From the NCBI GenBank assembly GCA_040223615.1, contig JAVKFY010000031.1:1-64000 (forward strand): a stretch of 64,000 nucleotides of DNA. Reading direction: 5' to 3'. Origin of the DNA: JAVKFY01 sp040223615 (GTDB lineage Bacteria > Pseudomonadota > Alphaproteobacteria > GCA-2731375). This document shows positions 17,348-26,352 of this stretch, piece after piece; within the stretch, counting starts at the first letter, position 1; the number at the start of each line of letters is the position of its first letter. The notes beneath the pieces are model-generated. The model saw only the letters and a list, made by a program, of their open reading frames with translations. It was not told the DNA's origin and made no database searches. Both the position numbers and the translations under genes were made by a program.

Positions 17348-17473
17348 GCTTTCCCCCCGTCCAGTCGACCGCCCGCAACACCTTTGGTCGCAGGCGTCAT
17401 GGTGATGTAGCATTGATCGACCGCCGCGGACGAGCGCGGGCTCGAAAAGCCGCGACGCAGGGGAGAAACGCCC

Positions 17474-18001
17474 ATGAAGATCGTCAATCCGTCCTTCGGG
17501 TTGCAACCGCAGGCCGCATCCGCCGACAAGGCCGCTCCGGCGGCGGCGACCGACTGGTCGAAGGATCCGATCGCCATCGTCTCCAACTCCAAGGCCAACG
17601 CCAAGGAACTGCTGGAAGGGCTGCGTGCCCGGATGGGCGAGTTCCGTGCGACCGACGATGTCGACTACCTCTACAAGGACAGTGCCGCGCAGCCGGCCCC
17701 GCCCGAGCTGATCGCCCAGGTGGCGAAGAGCTATCGGGGAGCGCTGCTCGCCTTGGCCGATTGAGGGTCGTGCTCGTCGTGGAGTTTCCATGACAGTACA
17801 ATCCTCGAAGAACAAGGTGTTGAAACCTACATCGTCGTCACCGAGACGTTCCTGCCGCTGGTCCGCGCGCAGGCCAAGGCCCGCAAGGTCGAGCCCAAGC
17901 TGCTGATCGTGAAGCATCCGGTCGGCGGCCTGAACCAGGTCGAGCTGGCGGAACGCATCGAAACGGCATTCGCGGAACTGAAGCGGGCGGTCGCGGTCTG
18001 A
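17474..18001 (+). CDS. UGSC-family selenoprotein (Sec97, UGA at 17762-17764)
   Basis: Reading from ATG 17474 (preceded by AGGGGAG), the frame reaches TGA at 17762 and then stays open to a second TGA at 17999-18001, giving 175 aa with selenocysteine at residue 97 in the motif D-U-G-S-C-SSW. This matches the UGSC (seleno)protein family, where U is Sec or Cys. The part after the UGA is clearly protein (ETYIVVTETFLPLVRAQAK, LLIVKHPVGGLNQ), with a new strand-helix pattern. A SECIS-like hairpin immediately follows the UGA, and selA, selB, selD and tRNA-Sec are all in this window. The gene begins an operon with two DGxPxVPPT proteins and a thioredoxin-reductase-like flavoprotein, implying a redox role for the U/C pair. 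The reaction is unknown. Stopping at the UGA would give a truncated 96-aa protein. Confidence 0.93.
17770..17799 (+). promoter_or_regulatory. Bacterial SECIS-like element in the UGSC gene
   Basis: Five nt after the UGA, 17770-17774 pair with 17795-17799 (with one G-U) and 17776-17783 pair with 17787-17794 (one G-U), leaving a single bulged C at 17775 and a GUU apical loop at 17784-17786. The loop lies about 19 nt downstream of the UGA and begins with G. Bacterial SECIS elements recognised by SelB sit within the coding region at this distance and need a G near the start of the loop. The element is encoded within codons of the SSWSFHDST segment. Confidence 0.8.
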
Positions 18002-18050
18002 CCCGGCCGCGCCGCCACGCTCATATCCCTCCAACCGAAAGCAGCGGCGG

Positions 18051-19091
18051 ATGAGCGACACGGCCGAACGGGAAGTCATCGACCTCGGCGACATCGATCC
18101 CGACGCCTGGGGCGATTATGCCGCCGAGCAGGGCTGGGGCGACGGCTTCCCTCTGGTGCCGCCGACGGAAGACAAGGTCGCCCGCCTGGTCGAGCTGTGC
18201 CGTGGCGACAACGAGCCGTTTCCGCCGATGTCGCCGCGCCGCGTGTTGCCGACGCTGGCCACCATCGCCGCCAACGCGGTGATGGCCGGCTGCCGGCCGG
18301 AACACTTCCCGGTGGTGGTCGCGGCGGTGCGCGCGGTGCTGAAGCCGGAATACAACCTGCACGGCACGCTGGCTACGACCCACCCGTGCGCGCCGATGCT
18401 GATGGTCAACGGCCCGATCCGGCGCGAGCTGGACATTAATTGCGGCAGCAACTGTTTCGGCCAGGGCCGCCGCGCCAACGCCACCATCGGCCGTGCGCTG
18501 CAACTGACGCTGCTCAACGTCGGCGGCGCCAAGCCCGGCGAGATGGATCGCGCCACGCAGGGCTCGCCGGCGAAGTTCGCTTTCTGCTTCGGCGAGAACG
18601 AGGAGGAAAGCCCCTGGGCGCCCTACCACGTCCGGCGCGGCTTCGAGGCAACGGACAATGTCGTCACCGCGCTTCCGGCCGAGCCGCCGCACAACATCAA
18701 CGATCACGGCAGCACCTCCGGCATCGGCATTCTGGAGACCGTGGCCGGCACCATCTCGCAGACCGGCGCCAACGTGATCTACGGCTCGGCGCCCTACATG
18801 GTGGTCTTCGGGCCGGAGCACGCCGCCACGCTGAAACGTGACGATTGGACCGTTGAGGCGATCCAGGACAAGCTCTACCACGCGTCCACCGTGCACGTGT
18901 CGCGGGTGTCGAAGGACAACCAGAAGAACTACGAAGAGCGCGACCAGCGCCCGGTCAACGACCACTATTTCCTGACCCGCTCGCCGCAGGACATCCAGGT
19001 CGCGGTCGCCGGAGGACCCGGCAAGCACTCCGCCTACATCCCCACCTTCGGCTTCACCGAAGCCTGCTCGGTCAGGCTGCCGACGCGGTGA
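18051..19091 (+). CDS. DGxPxVPPT family protein, copy 1 (selenoprotein operon)
   Basis: A 346-aa protein of a family whose function I do not know. N-terminal WGDGFPLVPPTEDKV, a middle segment CAPMLMVNGPIRRELDINCGSNCFGQGRRANATIGRA with a CxxxC pair, and a GENEEESPW segment are the recognisable blocks. It is paralogous to the next gene and to the partial gene at 63782: all share the (S/A)DG(F/L)PxVPPT opening, and copies 1 and 2 share the NxGxNCxGxGxRANAxIGRA core. No signal peptide or membrane segment is seen. It starts 49 nt after the UGSC selenoprotein and its stop overlaps the next start (GTGA). A subunit of a selenium-dependent redox complex is a reasonable inference. Confidence 0.8.
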   Translation: MSDTAEREVIDLGDIDPDAWGDYAAEQGWGDGFPLVPPTEDKVARLVELCRGDNEPFPPMSPRRVLPTLATIAANAVMAGCRPEHFPVVVAAVRAVLKPEYNLHGTLATTHPCAPMLMVNGPIRRELDINCGSNCFGQGRRANATIGRALQLTLLNVGGAKPGEMDRATQGSPAKFAFCFGENEEESPWAPYHVRRGFEATDNVVTALPAEPPHNINDHGSTSGIGILETVAGTISQTGANVIYGSAPYMVVFGPEHAATLKRDDWTVEAIQDKLYHASTVHVSRVSKDNQKNYEERDQRPVNDHYFLTRSPQDIQVAVAGGPGKHSAYIPTFGFTEACSVRLPTR

Positions 19092-20113
19092 GCGCGGTCG
19101 AGCGCGATGGCCCGCGCCCGCTGTTCAAGGAAAACGCGGACTGGGACGAGGTGCAGGCGACGTTGGCCTCGCTTGGACTCGCCGACGGCTTGCCGCAGGT
19201 GCCGCCGACCGTCCGCCGGCTGGAAGCGATGCTGGCCGGCGTCGCCGAGCCGGAGCGCAGCCTGGGCCAGCTCCCGCCGATGTTCGGCGACCTGACGCCG
19301 GCCGCCGGCGCCTATGTCTGCGTTCTCGCCGGCTGCCTGCCCGCTGAACTGCCGGTGGTGCTGACGGCGGCCGAGGCCTGCCTCGATCCCGCCTTCAACC
19401 TGCTTGGCATACTCACGACAACCGGCACGCCGGCGGTCGCCACCGTGGTGCATGGCCCGCTTGCTCGCGAACTCGACATGAATGCCGGCACCAACTGCCT
19501 CGGCCCCGGCAACCGGGCCAACGCGGCCATAGGGAGAGCGATCGCGCTTGCGATGCGCATCGTCGGCGGCGCGGTCGAGCAGACCGGCGACATGGCGACC
19601 ATGGGCCAGCCGGGCAAGTACGGCTTCTGTTTTGCGGAGAGTGACCTGGGCCTGCTGCCATCGCTGGCGGAACGGCGCGGGCTTGATCGCGAGGCCAGCG
19701 CGGTCACCGTCCTCGGCGTCTCCGGCACGCTGGAAGTGCTGCCACTGGAAGGGCGCGGCAGTCCGGAGGCGCTGCTGACGCCGGTCGCCGCGGCGATGAC
19801 GGCGGCGGGCGCGGTGGCGGGCTCGGGCCGCACCCGGCCGCCCGGCGAGCAGGTCGTGCTGCTGCCGCCGGAGATCCTCACCTCGCTGCGTGACCACGGC
19901 TGCAGCCTGACGGATATCCAGCAGATCCTGTTCGAGGCGGATAGGGTCGACATTCCCGGCGTCGCGACATTCGGGCGCGGCCACGCGGTCGCTGCCACGG
20001 CCGCCGACATCGTGCCCATCGAGACCGGTGGGCCGGGCGTCAAGATGACCTACCTGCCGCTGTGGGCCGGCGGTACCTTGACGCAGACGCGAGCGATCCG
20101 GGACCTGTCATGA
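19088..20113 (+). CDS. DGxPxVPPT family protein, copy 2 (selenoprotein operon)
   Basis: A 341-aa paralogue of the preceding protein, with ADGLPQVPPT near residue 35, GPLARELDMNAGTNCLGPGNRANAAIGRAIALAM in the core and FGRGHAVAATAADIVPIETGG near the end. The first cysteine of the CxxxC pair in copy 1 is Ala here, so only one is kept. The GTG start at 19088 overlaps the copy 1 stop, and the stop overlaps the next start (ATGA), indicating strict translational coupling. The tandem arrangement suggests a heteromeric complex, with one copy possibly structural. Function unknown. Confidence 0.8.
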   Translation: MSAVERDGPRPLFKENADWDEVQATLASLGLADGLPQVPPTVRRLEAMLAGVAEPERSLGQLPPMFGDLTPAAGAYVCVLAGCLPAELPVVLTAAEACLDPAFNLLGILTTTGTPAVATVVHGPLARELDMNAGTNCLGPGNRANAAIGRAIALAMRIVGGAVEQTGDMATMGQPGKYGFCFAESDLGLLPSLAERRGLDREASAVTVLGVSGTLEVLPLEGRGSPEALLTPVAAAMTAAGAVAGSGRTRPPGEQVVLLPPEILTSLRDHGCSLTDIQQILFEADRVDIPGVATFGRGHAVAATAADIVPIETGGPGVKMTYLPLWAGGTLTQTRAIRDLS

Positions 20114-21000
20114 GCGACACCACCCACAAGGCCATCGTCATCGGCGCCGGCGTCGCCGGACTCACCGCCGCGGGCGAGCTGGCGCGCCGCGGTGTGGCGA
20201 CCGCGCTGGTCGACGACGGCTATCTTGGCGGTCTCATCGCGAATGTCGGTGCCATCGAGGGCGCGGCGCCGCATGCCGGCCAGGCCGGCCCCGACCTGGT
20301 CAGCGCACTGCTCGGCGCGGCGTTGGAGGCCGGTTGCGACTACCGCGTCGGCGCGGTCTCGACAGTAGCGCGCGACGGCGAGGCCTGGATTCTGCCGGAA
20401 ATCGAGATCGCCGCGCCCAGCCTCATCATGGCGACGGGTGCCCAGCTACGCCGGCTGGGCGTCCCCGGCGAGGCAGCGCTGACCGGCCGTGGCGTGTCGC
20501 AGTGTGCCTTCTGCGACGGCGGGCTCTACCGCGACAAGCCGGTTCTGGTGGTCGGCGGCGGCGACGCCGCCTTTCAGGAGGCGCTGCACCTCGCCGGGAT
20601 CGGCTGCGCGGTGACCATACTGCTGCGCGGAACCAAGCCGCGTGCCCGGCCGGCGTTCGTGGCCCGCGCCGAAGCGGCGGCGAACCTGACGCTGCGCACC
20701 GGGATCGAAGTCATTGAAATCATCGGCGCCGACGGCGTCGATGCCGTCCGCGTTCTCAGTGCCGGCAAAGTGGAAACGCTGCCCGTCGCGGCGATCTTTC
20801 CCTTCGTCGGCCTGGCGCCGCAGACCGCCGCCGCGCCGCAATCCATCGCCCGCGACGACGATGGCGCGTTGCGCGTCGATGCCGGCATGCGCACCGAGGC
20901 ACCGGGGCTTCATGCCGTCGGCGCGGCCCGATCCGGCCATGGCGGCACGCTGGCGGACGCTGTCGCCGATGCCATGGCGGCGGCGAATGCCGTCGCCTAG
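20110..21000 (+). CDS. Thioredoxin-reductase-like FAD/NAD(P)-dependent disulfide oxidoreductase
   Basis: A 296-aa low-molecular-weight thioredoxin reductase fold: the FAD-binding GAGVAGLTAAGELARRG at the N terminus, the redox-active CAFCDG (CxxC) in the middle, VLVVGGGDAAFQEALHLA for NAD(P)H and a C-terminal LHAVGAA...GTLADAVADAMAAA. It transfers electrons from NAD(P)H to a disulfide or selenenylsulfide. As the last gene of the UGSC operon it is the obvious candidate reductant for the Sec97/Cys100 pair. The ATG 20110 overlaps the preceding stop. Its 3' end overlaps the convergent hyuB by 4 bp. Confidence 0.88.
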   Translation: MSDTTHKAIVIGAGVAGLTAAGELARRGVATALVDDGYLGGLIANVGAIEGAAPHAGQAGPDLVSALLGAALEAGCDYRVGAVSTVARDGEAWILPEIEIAAPSLIMATGAQLRRLGVPGEAALTGRGVSQCAFCDGGLYRDKPVLVVGGGDAAFQEALHLAGIGCAVTILLRGTKPRARPAFVARAEAAANLTLRTGIEVIEIIGADGVDAVRVLSAGKVETLPVAAIFPFVGLAPQTAAAPQSIARDDDGALRVDAGMRTEAPGLHAVGAARSGHGGTLADAVADAMAAANAVA

Positions 21001-22646
21001 ACCTTGCCGCCGTCGGCATCCTCGCGGGCGGCGGCCGGATCGCGGTCCGCCGGATCGCCCCAGCCGGCGCCGCCGGCGGTGCGGATCAGCAGACGGTCGC
21101 CCTTGCCAAGTCGCGTGACGATCTTGGACGGAATCTCTTCGCGCGCGCCGCCGACACGTTCGATCGCCGCCATCGCCCGGCCGCCGTCGCCGCCGCCGGC
21201 AAGCCCGTGCGCGGCGCTGAAGTGCCGCTCGCCGCGGTAGGTCAGCGACAGGTCGCCGGCCAGCACCTCGTACTCGCGCTCCAGCCCCAGCCCACCGCGA
21301 TGCTTGCCCGCACCGCCCGAGCCCGCCGCCAGGTGCGAGCGCAGCACCCGGATCGGCGCGTCCATCTCCAGCGCCTCGACCGGCAGGTTCATGCAGTTGG
21401 TGGCGTCGGTCTCGATCACGTCGACGCCGTCGCCCGCGCTGCTGGCGCCGCTGCCGCCGGCGATCAGCTCGCCGGAGACGAACCGCCGGCCATGCTGGTT
21501 GACGCCGCCGAAGGCCAGCACCAGCAGCTCGCCGGCCGACGCCGCCGGCACCCGTTCCGGCAGCGCCTCGGCCAGCGCGCCGATGATGGTCGAGGTGATG
21601 CGCTTGATCGTCGAGGTACGCGAGTTCACCGGCGCCGGCTCGCTTGGGTTCACCACCGATCCTTCCGGCAGCGTGAAGCGGACCGGCCGGAAGCAGCCGG
21701 CGTTGGTCGGGATCGTCGGGTCGGTGAGCGCGTGCACCGCGTAGTAGGCGGCGGCCTGCACGCCGGAGCGGACACAGTTGAAGGGACCACGCACCTGCTC
21801 GCTGGTGCCGGTGAAGTCGACGTCGAACCAGCCGTCGGCGACGTTGACCGCGACCTCGATGCGCACCGGCTTGTCCAGGTCGATCCCGTCATTGTCGAGA
21901 TAGTCGACGAAGCGATAGGTGCCGGCCGGCATCTCGCGCAGCGCCGCCCGCGTCATCCGCTCGGAGCGGTCGATCAACGCGGCGAACATCGCTTGCAGCG
22001 CATTGTTGCCATGCTGGCCGGCGAGTTCGGCGAGGCGCCGGGCGCCGACCGTGCAGGCCGCGATCTGCGCGTTCAGGTCGCCCATGAACTCGTCCGGCAG
22101 CCGTACATTCTGTCGCGCCAGGCGCACGAAGGTGTCGTTGTAGGTGCCCGCGTCCATCAGCTTCAGCGGCGGGATGCGCAGCCCTTCCTGGTAGATTTCG
22201 GTAGCGTTGGTCGGTACCGAGCCCGGCGACATGCCGCCGACGTCGCCGTGGTGCGTCATCGCGGCGCTGAGCGCCACCGGCTTGCCATCGTGGAACACCG
22301 GCATCATCACTGCCAGGTCCGGCAGGTGCGTGCCGCCGCAGTACGGATCGTTCAGCACGAAGGCATCGCCTTGCCGCATCTCGGCCAGCGGGTAGGCCTC
22401 CAGCATGGCGTCGACCGCCGGGATCAGTGTCGCCAGGTGGATCGGGATCGAGCAGGATTGCGAGATCGTCTCGCCGTCGAGCGAGAACAACGAGGCCGAC
22501 GCGTCCAGTCCTTCCTTCACGATCGGCGAGAAGGAACTGCGCAACAGCGTCATCTGCATCTCGTCCGCGATCGAGGTCAGCTTGTGCCGCACCACTTCCA
22601 GGGTGATGGGATCGAGCTCGTCGCGGTGCTGATCGGTGGTGCTCAT
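20997..22646 (-). CDS. Hydantoinase B / oxoprolinase family protein
   Basis: A 549-aa HyuB-type subunit. DPITLEVVRHKLTSIADEM, VLNDPYCGGTHLPD and MTHHGDVGGMSPGSVPT are diagnostic. HyuA/HyuB complexes perform ATP-dependent opening of lactam or hydantoin rings, or act as acetone/acetophenone carboxylases; the exact substrate is not predictable here. The ATG at 22646 overlaps the HyuA stop (ATGA). Confidence 0.92.
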   Translation of the reverse strand: MSTTDQHRDELDPITLEVVRHKLTSIADEMQMTLLRSSFSPIVKEGLDASASLFSLDGETISQSCSIPIHLATLIPAVDAMLEAYPLAEMRQGDAFVLNDPYCGGTHLPDLAVMMPVFHDGKPVALSAAMTHHGDVGGMSPGSVPTNATEIYQEGLRIPPLKLMDAGTYNDTFVRLARQNVRLPDEFMGDLNAQIAACTVGARRLAELAGQHGNNALQAMFAALIDRSERMTRAALREMPAGTYRFVDYLDNDGIDLDKPVRIEVAVNVADGWFDVDFTGTSEQVRGPFNCVRSGVQAAAYYAVHALTDPTIPTNAGCFRPVRFTLPEGSVVNPSEPAPVNSRTSTIKRITSTIIGALAEALPERVPAASAGELLVLAFGGVNQHGRRFVSGELIAGGSGASSAGDGVDVIETDATNCMNLPVEALEMDAPIRVLRSHLAAGSGGAGKHRGGLGLEREYEVLAGDLSLTYRGERHFSAAHGLAGGGDGGRAMAAIERVGGAREEIPSKIVTRLGKGDRLLIRTAGGAGWGDPADRDPAAAREDADGGKV

Positions 22647-24697
22647 GTCCTGGCCTCGCGTTGCAGATGCACTATGCCCGATGCCGCCACCTGCAGCGAC
22701 CAGCCCCGCGGCACCAGGGTCGTGGTGTCAGGCTGTTCCAGGATCGCCGGGCCGGCGATGTCGGCGCCGGGTTCGAGCGCCATGCGGTGGTACACCGCCG
22801 CTTCGACGGGGCCGTCGCCGCGGCGCACGGTGCGGTGCCCCTTGACCGGCGCGGCGCCGCTCGGCCGGTAGTCGATCTCGGCGATGTCGGCGGCGCCCGG
22901 TGCCCGGTGCACGCTGCGCAGGTTGACCAATGTCGCCGGCGCCTCGGCGGCATACCCGTAAACAGTGTCGTGTGCCGCGCGGAAGGCGTCGTACAGCCGG
23001 CTAGACAGGCCGGCGAGGTCGCCCGGTTCGAACGGCACCTCCAGGTGGTAGGACTGGCCGATGTAGCAGATGTCGGCGGCGTACCCGATCTCGACCGCCG
23101 ATGCGTCGACCTGCTCGGTGCGCATCAGTTCGGCGCAGGTCGCATCCAACCGTTCCAGTGCGGCGACCAGGCCTTGCGGGTCGAGTTCGTCCAGCGCCGC
23201 GCCGAAGGCCGCCGTTGCCTCATGCTCCACCGGCGCCACCAGCAGGCCGATCGCCGACAGAACGCCAGGCAGCAACGGCACCAGCACCCGGTCGATGCCG
23301 AGTTCGTCGGCCAGCGCGGTGGCGTGCAGGCCGCCGCCGCCGCCCAGCGGCACCAGCGTGAAGCCGCGCGGGTCGAAGCCGCGGCTGACGGTGGCCAGCC
23401 GAATGCCCTCGGCCATCTGCACGTTCAGCACCCGGTGCATGCCCAGCGCGGCGTCCTCGACCGACAGGCCGAGCGGCTCGGCGACCTGGCGCCGCACGGC
23501 TTCGTGCGCGAGATCGGGTTGCAGCGCCAGCGTGCCGCCGGCGAAGTAGCCGGGGTCGATGTAGCCCAGCACGACGGAGGCGTCGGTCACCGTCGCCTGA
23601 TCTCCGCCACGGCCGTAGCAGGCAGGGCCGGGCTCGGCGCCGGCCGAGCGCGGGCCGACGCGCAGGCCCCCGCCGTCGTCGATCCAGGCGATCGAGCCGC
23701 CGCCGGCGCCGATCGCGTTCACGTCGACCATCGGCACCCGCACCGGAAAGCCGGCGATGTCGCCGACCTGGCGGATCAGGTTCCGGCCCTTGTCGACCAG
23801 GGCGATGTCGCAGCTGGTGCCGCCGATGTCGACGGTGATCAGGTCGCCGATGCCGGCCGCCGCGCCGCTCATCTGACCGCCGGCCACACCGGCGGCGGGG
23901 CCGGACAGGAACAGGCGGACCGGCCGCCGCCGCGCCACCGCGCCGGACGCCAGGCCGCCGCGCGACTGCATCACCTGCAGCGGCGCGCCGACCCCGGCTT
24001 CGGATAGCTGTTGCTCCATGTCCGCCAGATAGCGCGCGACCACCGGGCGGATGTAGGCGTCGAAGGCGGTGACGCTGGTGCGTTCGTACTCGCGGAAGGT
24101 CGGGTCGACGTCGCTCGACAGCGACACCATCAAGCCGGGGTGCCGTTCCGCGATGATCTGCGCGGTGCGTTGCTCGTGCCGCGGCGCCAGGAAGCTGAAC
24201 AGGTAGCAGACGGCCACCGCCTCGACGCCGGCGGCGACAAGTTCGTCGACGGCCGCGACCACGTCGGATTCGTCGAGCGGCGTGACCACCGAGCCATCGG
24301 CGCCGATCCGCTCGCGCACCTCCTTGCGCAAGCGTCGCGGCGCCAGGAACACCGGAGTCTCCGGCCTCAGCTTGATGTCGTACATCGCGCGCCGGCTCTG
24401 GCGGCCGATCTCCAGCACGTCACGGAACCCGGCGGTGGTCAGCAGTCCGACGGTGGCGCCCTGGCGTTCCAGCACGGCGTTGGTGGCCACGGTGGTGCCG
24501 TGCAGGAAGCGCCGGATGTCGGCCGGCGCGACTTGCCAGACCGCTTCCATCTGTTCCAACGCCGCGGCCACGCCCAGGCTCGGGTTGGCCCGTGTTGTCG
24601 ACAGCTTCAGCTGCCGAAGCTGCCCTTGATCGTCGAGGCAGACCACGTCGGTGAAGGTGCCGCCGATATCGACACCGATCAGTTTGCTCTGCGCCAA
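22643..24697 (-). CDS. Hydantoinase A / oxoprolinase family protein
   Basis: An approximately 684-aa HyuA-type ATPase of the ASKHA fold. IGVDIGGTFTDVV near the start is the phosphate-1 loop, GTTVATNAVLER follows, and DLITVDIGGTSCDIALV is the second phosphate motif. It pairs with HyuB. I prefer TTG 24697, just before the conserved LIGVDIGG; an upstream GTG at 24754 in the same frame is possible but would add 19 residues with no homology pattern. It is probably co-transcribed with the PAS protein upstream. Confidence 0.88.
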   Translation of the reverse strand: MAQSKLIGVDIGGTFTDVVCLDDQGQLRQLKLSTTRANPSLGVAAALEQMEAVWQVAPADIRRFLHGTTVATNAVLERQGATVGLLTTAGFRDVLEIGRQSRRAMYDIKLRPETPVFLAPRRLRKEVRERIGADGSVVTPLDESDVVAAVDELVAAGVEAVAVCYLFSFLAPRHEQRTAQIIAERHPGLMVSLSSDVDPTFREYERTSVTAFDAYIRPVVARYLADMEQQLSEAGVGAPLQVMQSRGGLASGAVARRRPVRLFLSGPAAGVAGGQMSGAAAGIGDLITVDIGGTSCDIALVDKGRNLIRQVGDIAGFPVRVPMVDVNAIGAGGGSIAWIDDGGGLRVGPRSAGAEPGPACYGRGGDQATVTDASVVLGYIDPGYFAGGTLALQPDLAHEAVRRQVAEPLGLSVEDAALGMHRVLNVQMAEGIRLATVSRGFDPRGFTLVPLGGGGGLHATALADELGIDRVLVPLLPGVLSAIGLLVAPVEHEATAAFGAALDELDPQGLVAALERLDATCAELMRTEQVDASAVEIGYAADICYIGQSYHLEVPFEPGDLAGLSSRLYDAFRAAHDTVYGYAAEAPATLVNLRSVHRAPGAADIAEIDYRPSGAAPVKGHRTVRRGDGPVEAAVYHRMALEPGADIAGPAILEQPDTTTLVPRGWSLQVAASGIVHLQREART

Positions 24698-24775
24698 GAC
24701 TGCCGGCCCTTTTCTCCCGCGCGCCTGACATGAGGCGTGCAGGAAGGATCGCACATCCGGGTCAGGCGGTCGCTG

Positions 24776-25369
24776 TCAGCGCGGCAGCCCGGCGCCGATG
24801 TCGAGGTAGTCGAATTCGGCGGCCAGCGGCGCGATGTCGCGCTCGCCATTGTCGGCGAGAGGGCGCGGGCGTTCGACGTGCGCGACGTTGTAGACGAAGT
24901 CGATTGGCCCGTCCGGGCCGGACGCCACCGGCAAGATCAGGTTGCGCGCCATGACGGTCAGGCCGTTCGGCGGCACCACCCGGCTGCGGGCCAGGCCGCC
25001 GCACGGCGTCCTGATCATGTTCTGGTGTCGCTCGATGCGCATCTGCCGATGTTGCGGCGCGGCCAGCTCGACAAAGTTGATGCCCTTGGCGGAGTGCCCG
25101 AGCAGAAGCTCGTAATTCACCGAGGCCAGCCGGATGGTGATTCGGTCGGGCGCCTCGACATGCAACACGGTGGTCGCGCGCATCGCCGCGCCGAGCCGCT
25201 CGGGCCGGATATCGTCGCGCGTCGGCACCAGCTTGTCGCCGCGCCAGCGTTCCCAGGCCTCGGCGAAGGCCAGACAGGCCGGCGCATCGGCCAGGTGCAC
25301 GCGCAAGGTATCCAGGCGGAGAGGAAGCGCGGGTCCGTCAGGCGACCGATATGCTTCGTTACTACTCAT
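24776..25369 (-). CDS. PAS-domain protein (PAS_5-like)
   Basis: A 197-aa soluble protein resembling the alphaproteobacterial PAS_5 family: W-x-x-W-RGDKLVPTRDDIRPERLG in the first third, RITIRLASVNYELLLGHSAKGINFVEL in the middle and LPVASGPDGPIDFVYNVAHVE near the end. It senses or binds a small ligand without an output domain on the same chain. Partner and ligand are unknown. It lies upstream of hyuAB on the same strand. Confidence 0.7.
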   Translation of the reverse strand: MSSNEAYRSPDGPALPLRLDTLRVHLADAPACLAFAEAWERWRGDKLVPTRDDIRPERLGAAMRATTVLHVEAPDRITIRLASVNYELLLGHSAKGINFVELAAPQHRQMRIERHQNMIRTPCGGLARSRVVPPNGLTVMARNLILPVASGPDGPIDFVYNVAHVERPRPLADNGERDIAPLAAEFDYLDIGAGLPR

Positions 25370-25554
25370 AACACTGCCGACGGTTCCGATACGGCGGAAT
25401 TGGAAAGGTAGCGTTTAGCACCGATATCCCTAACAAGTCCTCAGCCCCCGCGAACGCCGCTCTACCCGGCCTTGACCGTTTGCCCGCGCGCTCGGAACAC
25501 TGGCGGACGTGCGGCGATGACGCCGTGGCGCTTGGCGCGGGGAATATCGAGACC
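25370..25554. other. Divergent intergenic region
   Basis: A 185-bp region between the PAS protein (minus) and the uronate-dehydrogenase-like gene (plus). It should hold promoters for both directions. I see no gene, no clear sigma70 boxes and no strong palindrome. Confidence 0.4.
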
Positions 25555-26352
25555 ATGGAACGACTGCTGATCACCGGCGCCGCCGGCATGCTGGGCACGG
25601 GTCTGCGCCAGGAGTTGGCCAGCAATGCCACCACGCTGCGACTGTCCGACATCGAGCCGATGCCACCGGCCGGCCCGAACGAGGAGGTGATCGAGGCCGA
25701 CATCGGCGACCTGCCGGCGGTGTGCGGGCTGGTCGACGGCTGTCAGGGCGTCGTGCATCTCGGCGGGATCAGCCGCGAGAACACCTTCGAGACCGTGCTG
25801 CACGCCAATTTGCGCGGCGTCTACAACGTCTTCGAGGCGGCCAGGCGTCACGGCCGGCCGCGCATCTTTTTTGCCAGTTCCAACCACGCCATCGGCTTCC
25901 ACGAGCGCGAGAACCGGCTGGACCGCAGCTCGGCCTATCGACCCGACAGCCTCTACGGCCTGTCCAAGGCCTATGGCGAACTGATGGCGCGCTACTATTT
26001 CGACAAGTTCGGCATCGAGAGCGTGTCGGTCCGGATTGGGTCGTGTTTTCCCAAGCCGATGGACCGGCGCATGCTGGCGACCTGGATGAGCCTGGGCGAC
26101 CTGGCGGCGCTGATCCGCAAGGTGTTCGACGCGCCGCGCGTCGGCTGCACCATGGTCTACGGCGCCTCGGACAACGCGGAGAAGTGGTGGGACAATGGCC
26201 ACGCCGGCTTCCTCGGCTGGCAGCCTCAGGACACGTCGGAGCCCTGGCGCGCCGAGCTGGAGGCGCTGCCGCCGATGCCCTTCGACCATCCGGCGGTGCG
26301 CTTCCACGGCGGCGGCTTCGCCGCGGCCGGTCATTTCGAGGACGAGGAATGA
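25555..26352 (+). CDS. NAD(P)-dependent SDR, uronate dehydrogenase-like
   Basis: A 265-aa extended short-chain dehydrogenase. TGAAGMLGTG is the nucleotide-binding glycine motif, and FASSNHAIGF supplies the catalytic Ser region and YGLSKAYGE the YxxxK pair. VRIGSCFPKPMDRRMLATWMS resembles uronate dehydrogenases, which oxidise hexuronic acids to aldaro-lactones. It opens a five-gene run whose members overlap by ATGA up to the macrodomain gene. The substrate call is by motif resemblance only. Confidence 0.8.
   Translation: MERLLITGAAGMLGTGLRQELASNATTLRLSDIEPMPPAGPNEEVIEADIGDLPAVCGLVDGCQGVVHLGGISRENTFETVLHANLRGVYNVFEAARRHGRPRIFFASSNHAIGFHERENRLDRSSAYRPDSLYGLSKAYGELMARYYFDKFGIESVSVRIGSCFPKPMDRRMLATWMSLGDLAALIRKVFDAPRVGCTMVYGASDNAEKWWDNGHAGFLGWQPQDTSEPWRAELEALPPMPFDHPAVRFHGGGFAAAGHFEDEE

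Noticed and set aside
17474..17764. A complete 96-aa protein ending at the TGA
   Set aside because: The frame continues after the TGA with clear UGSC-family sequence and a SECIS-like hairpin, and tRNA-Sec plus SelA/B/D are present, so this is only the first part of a selenoprotein.
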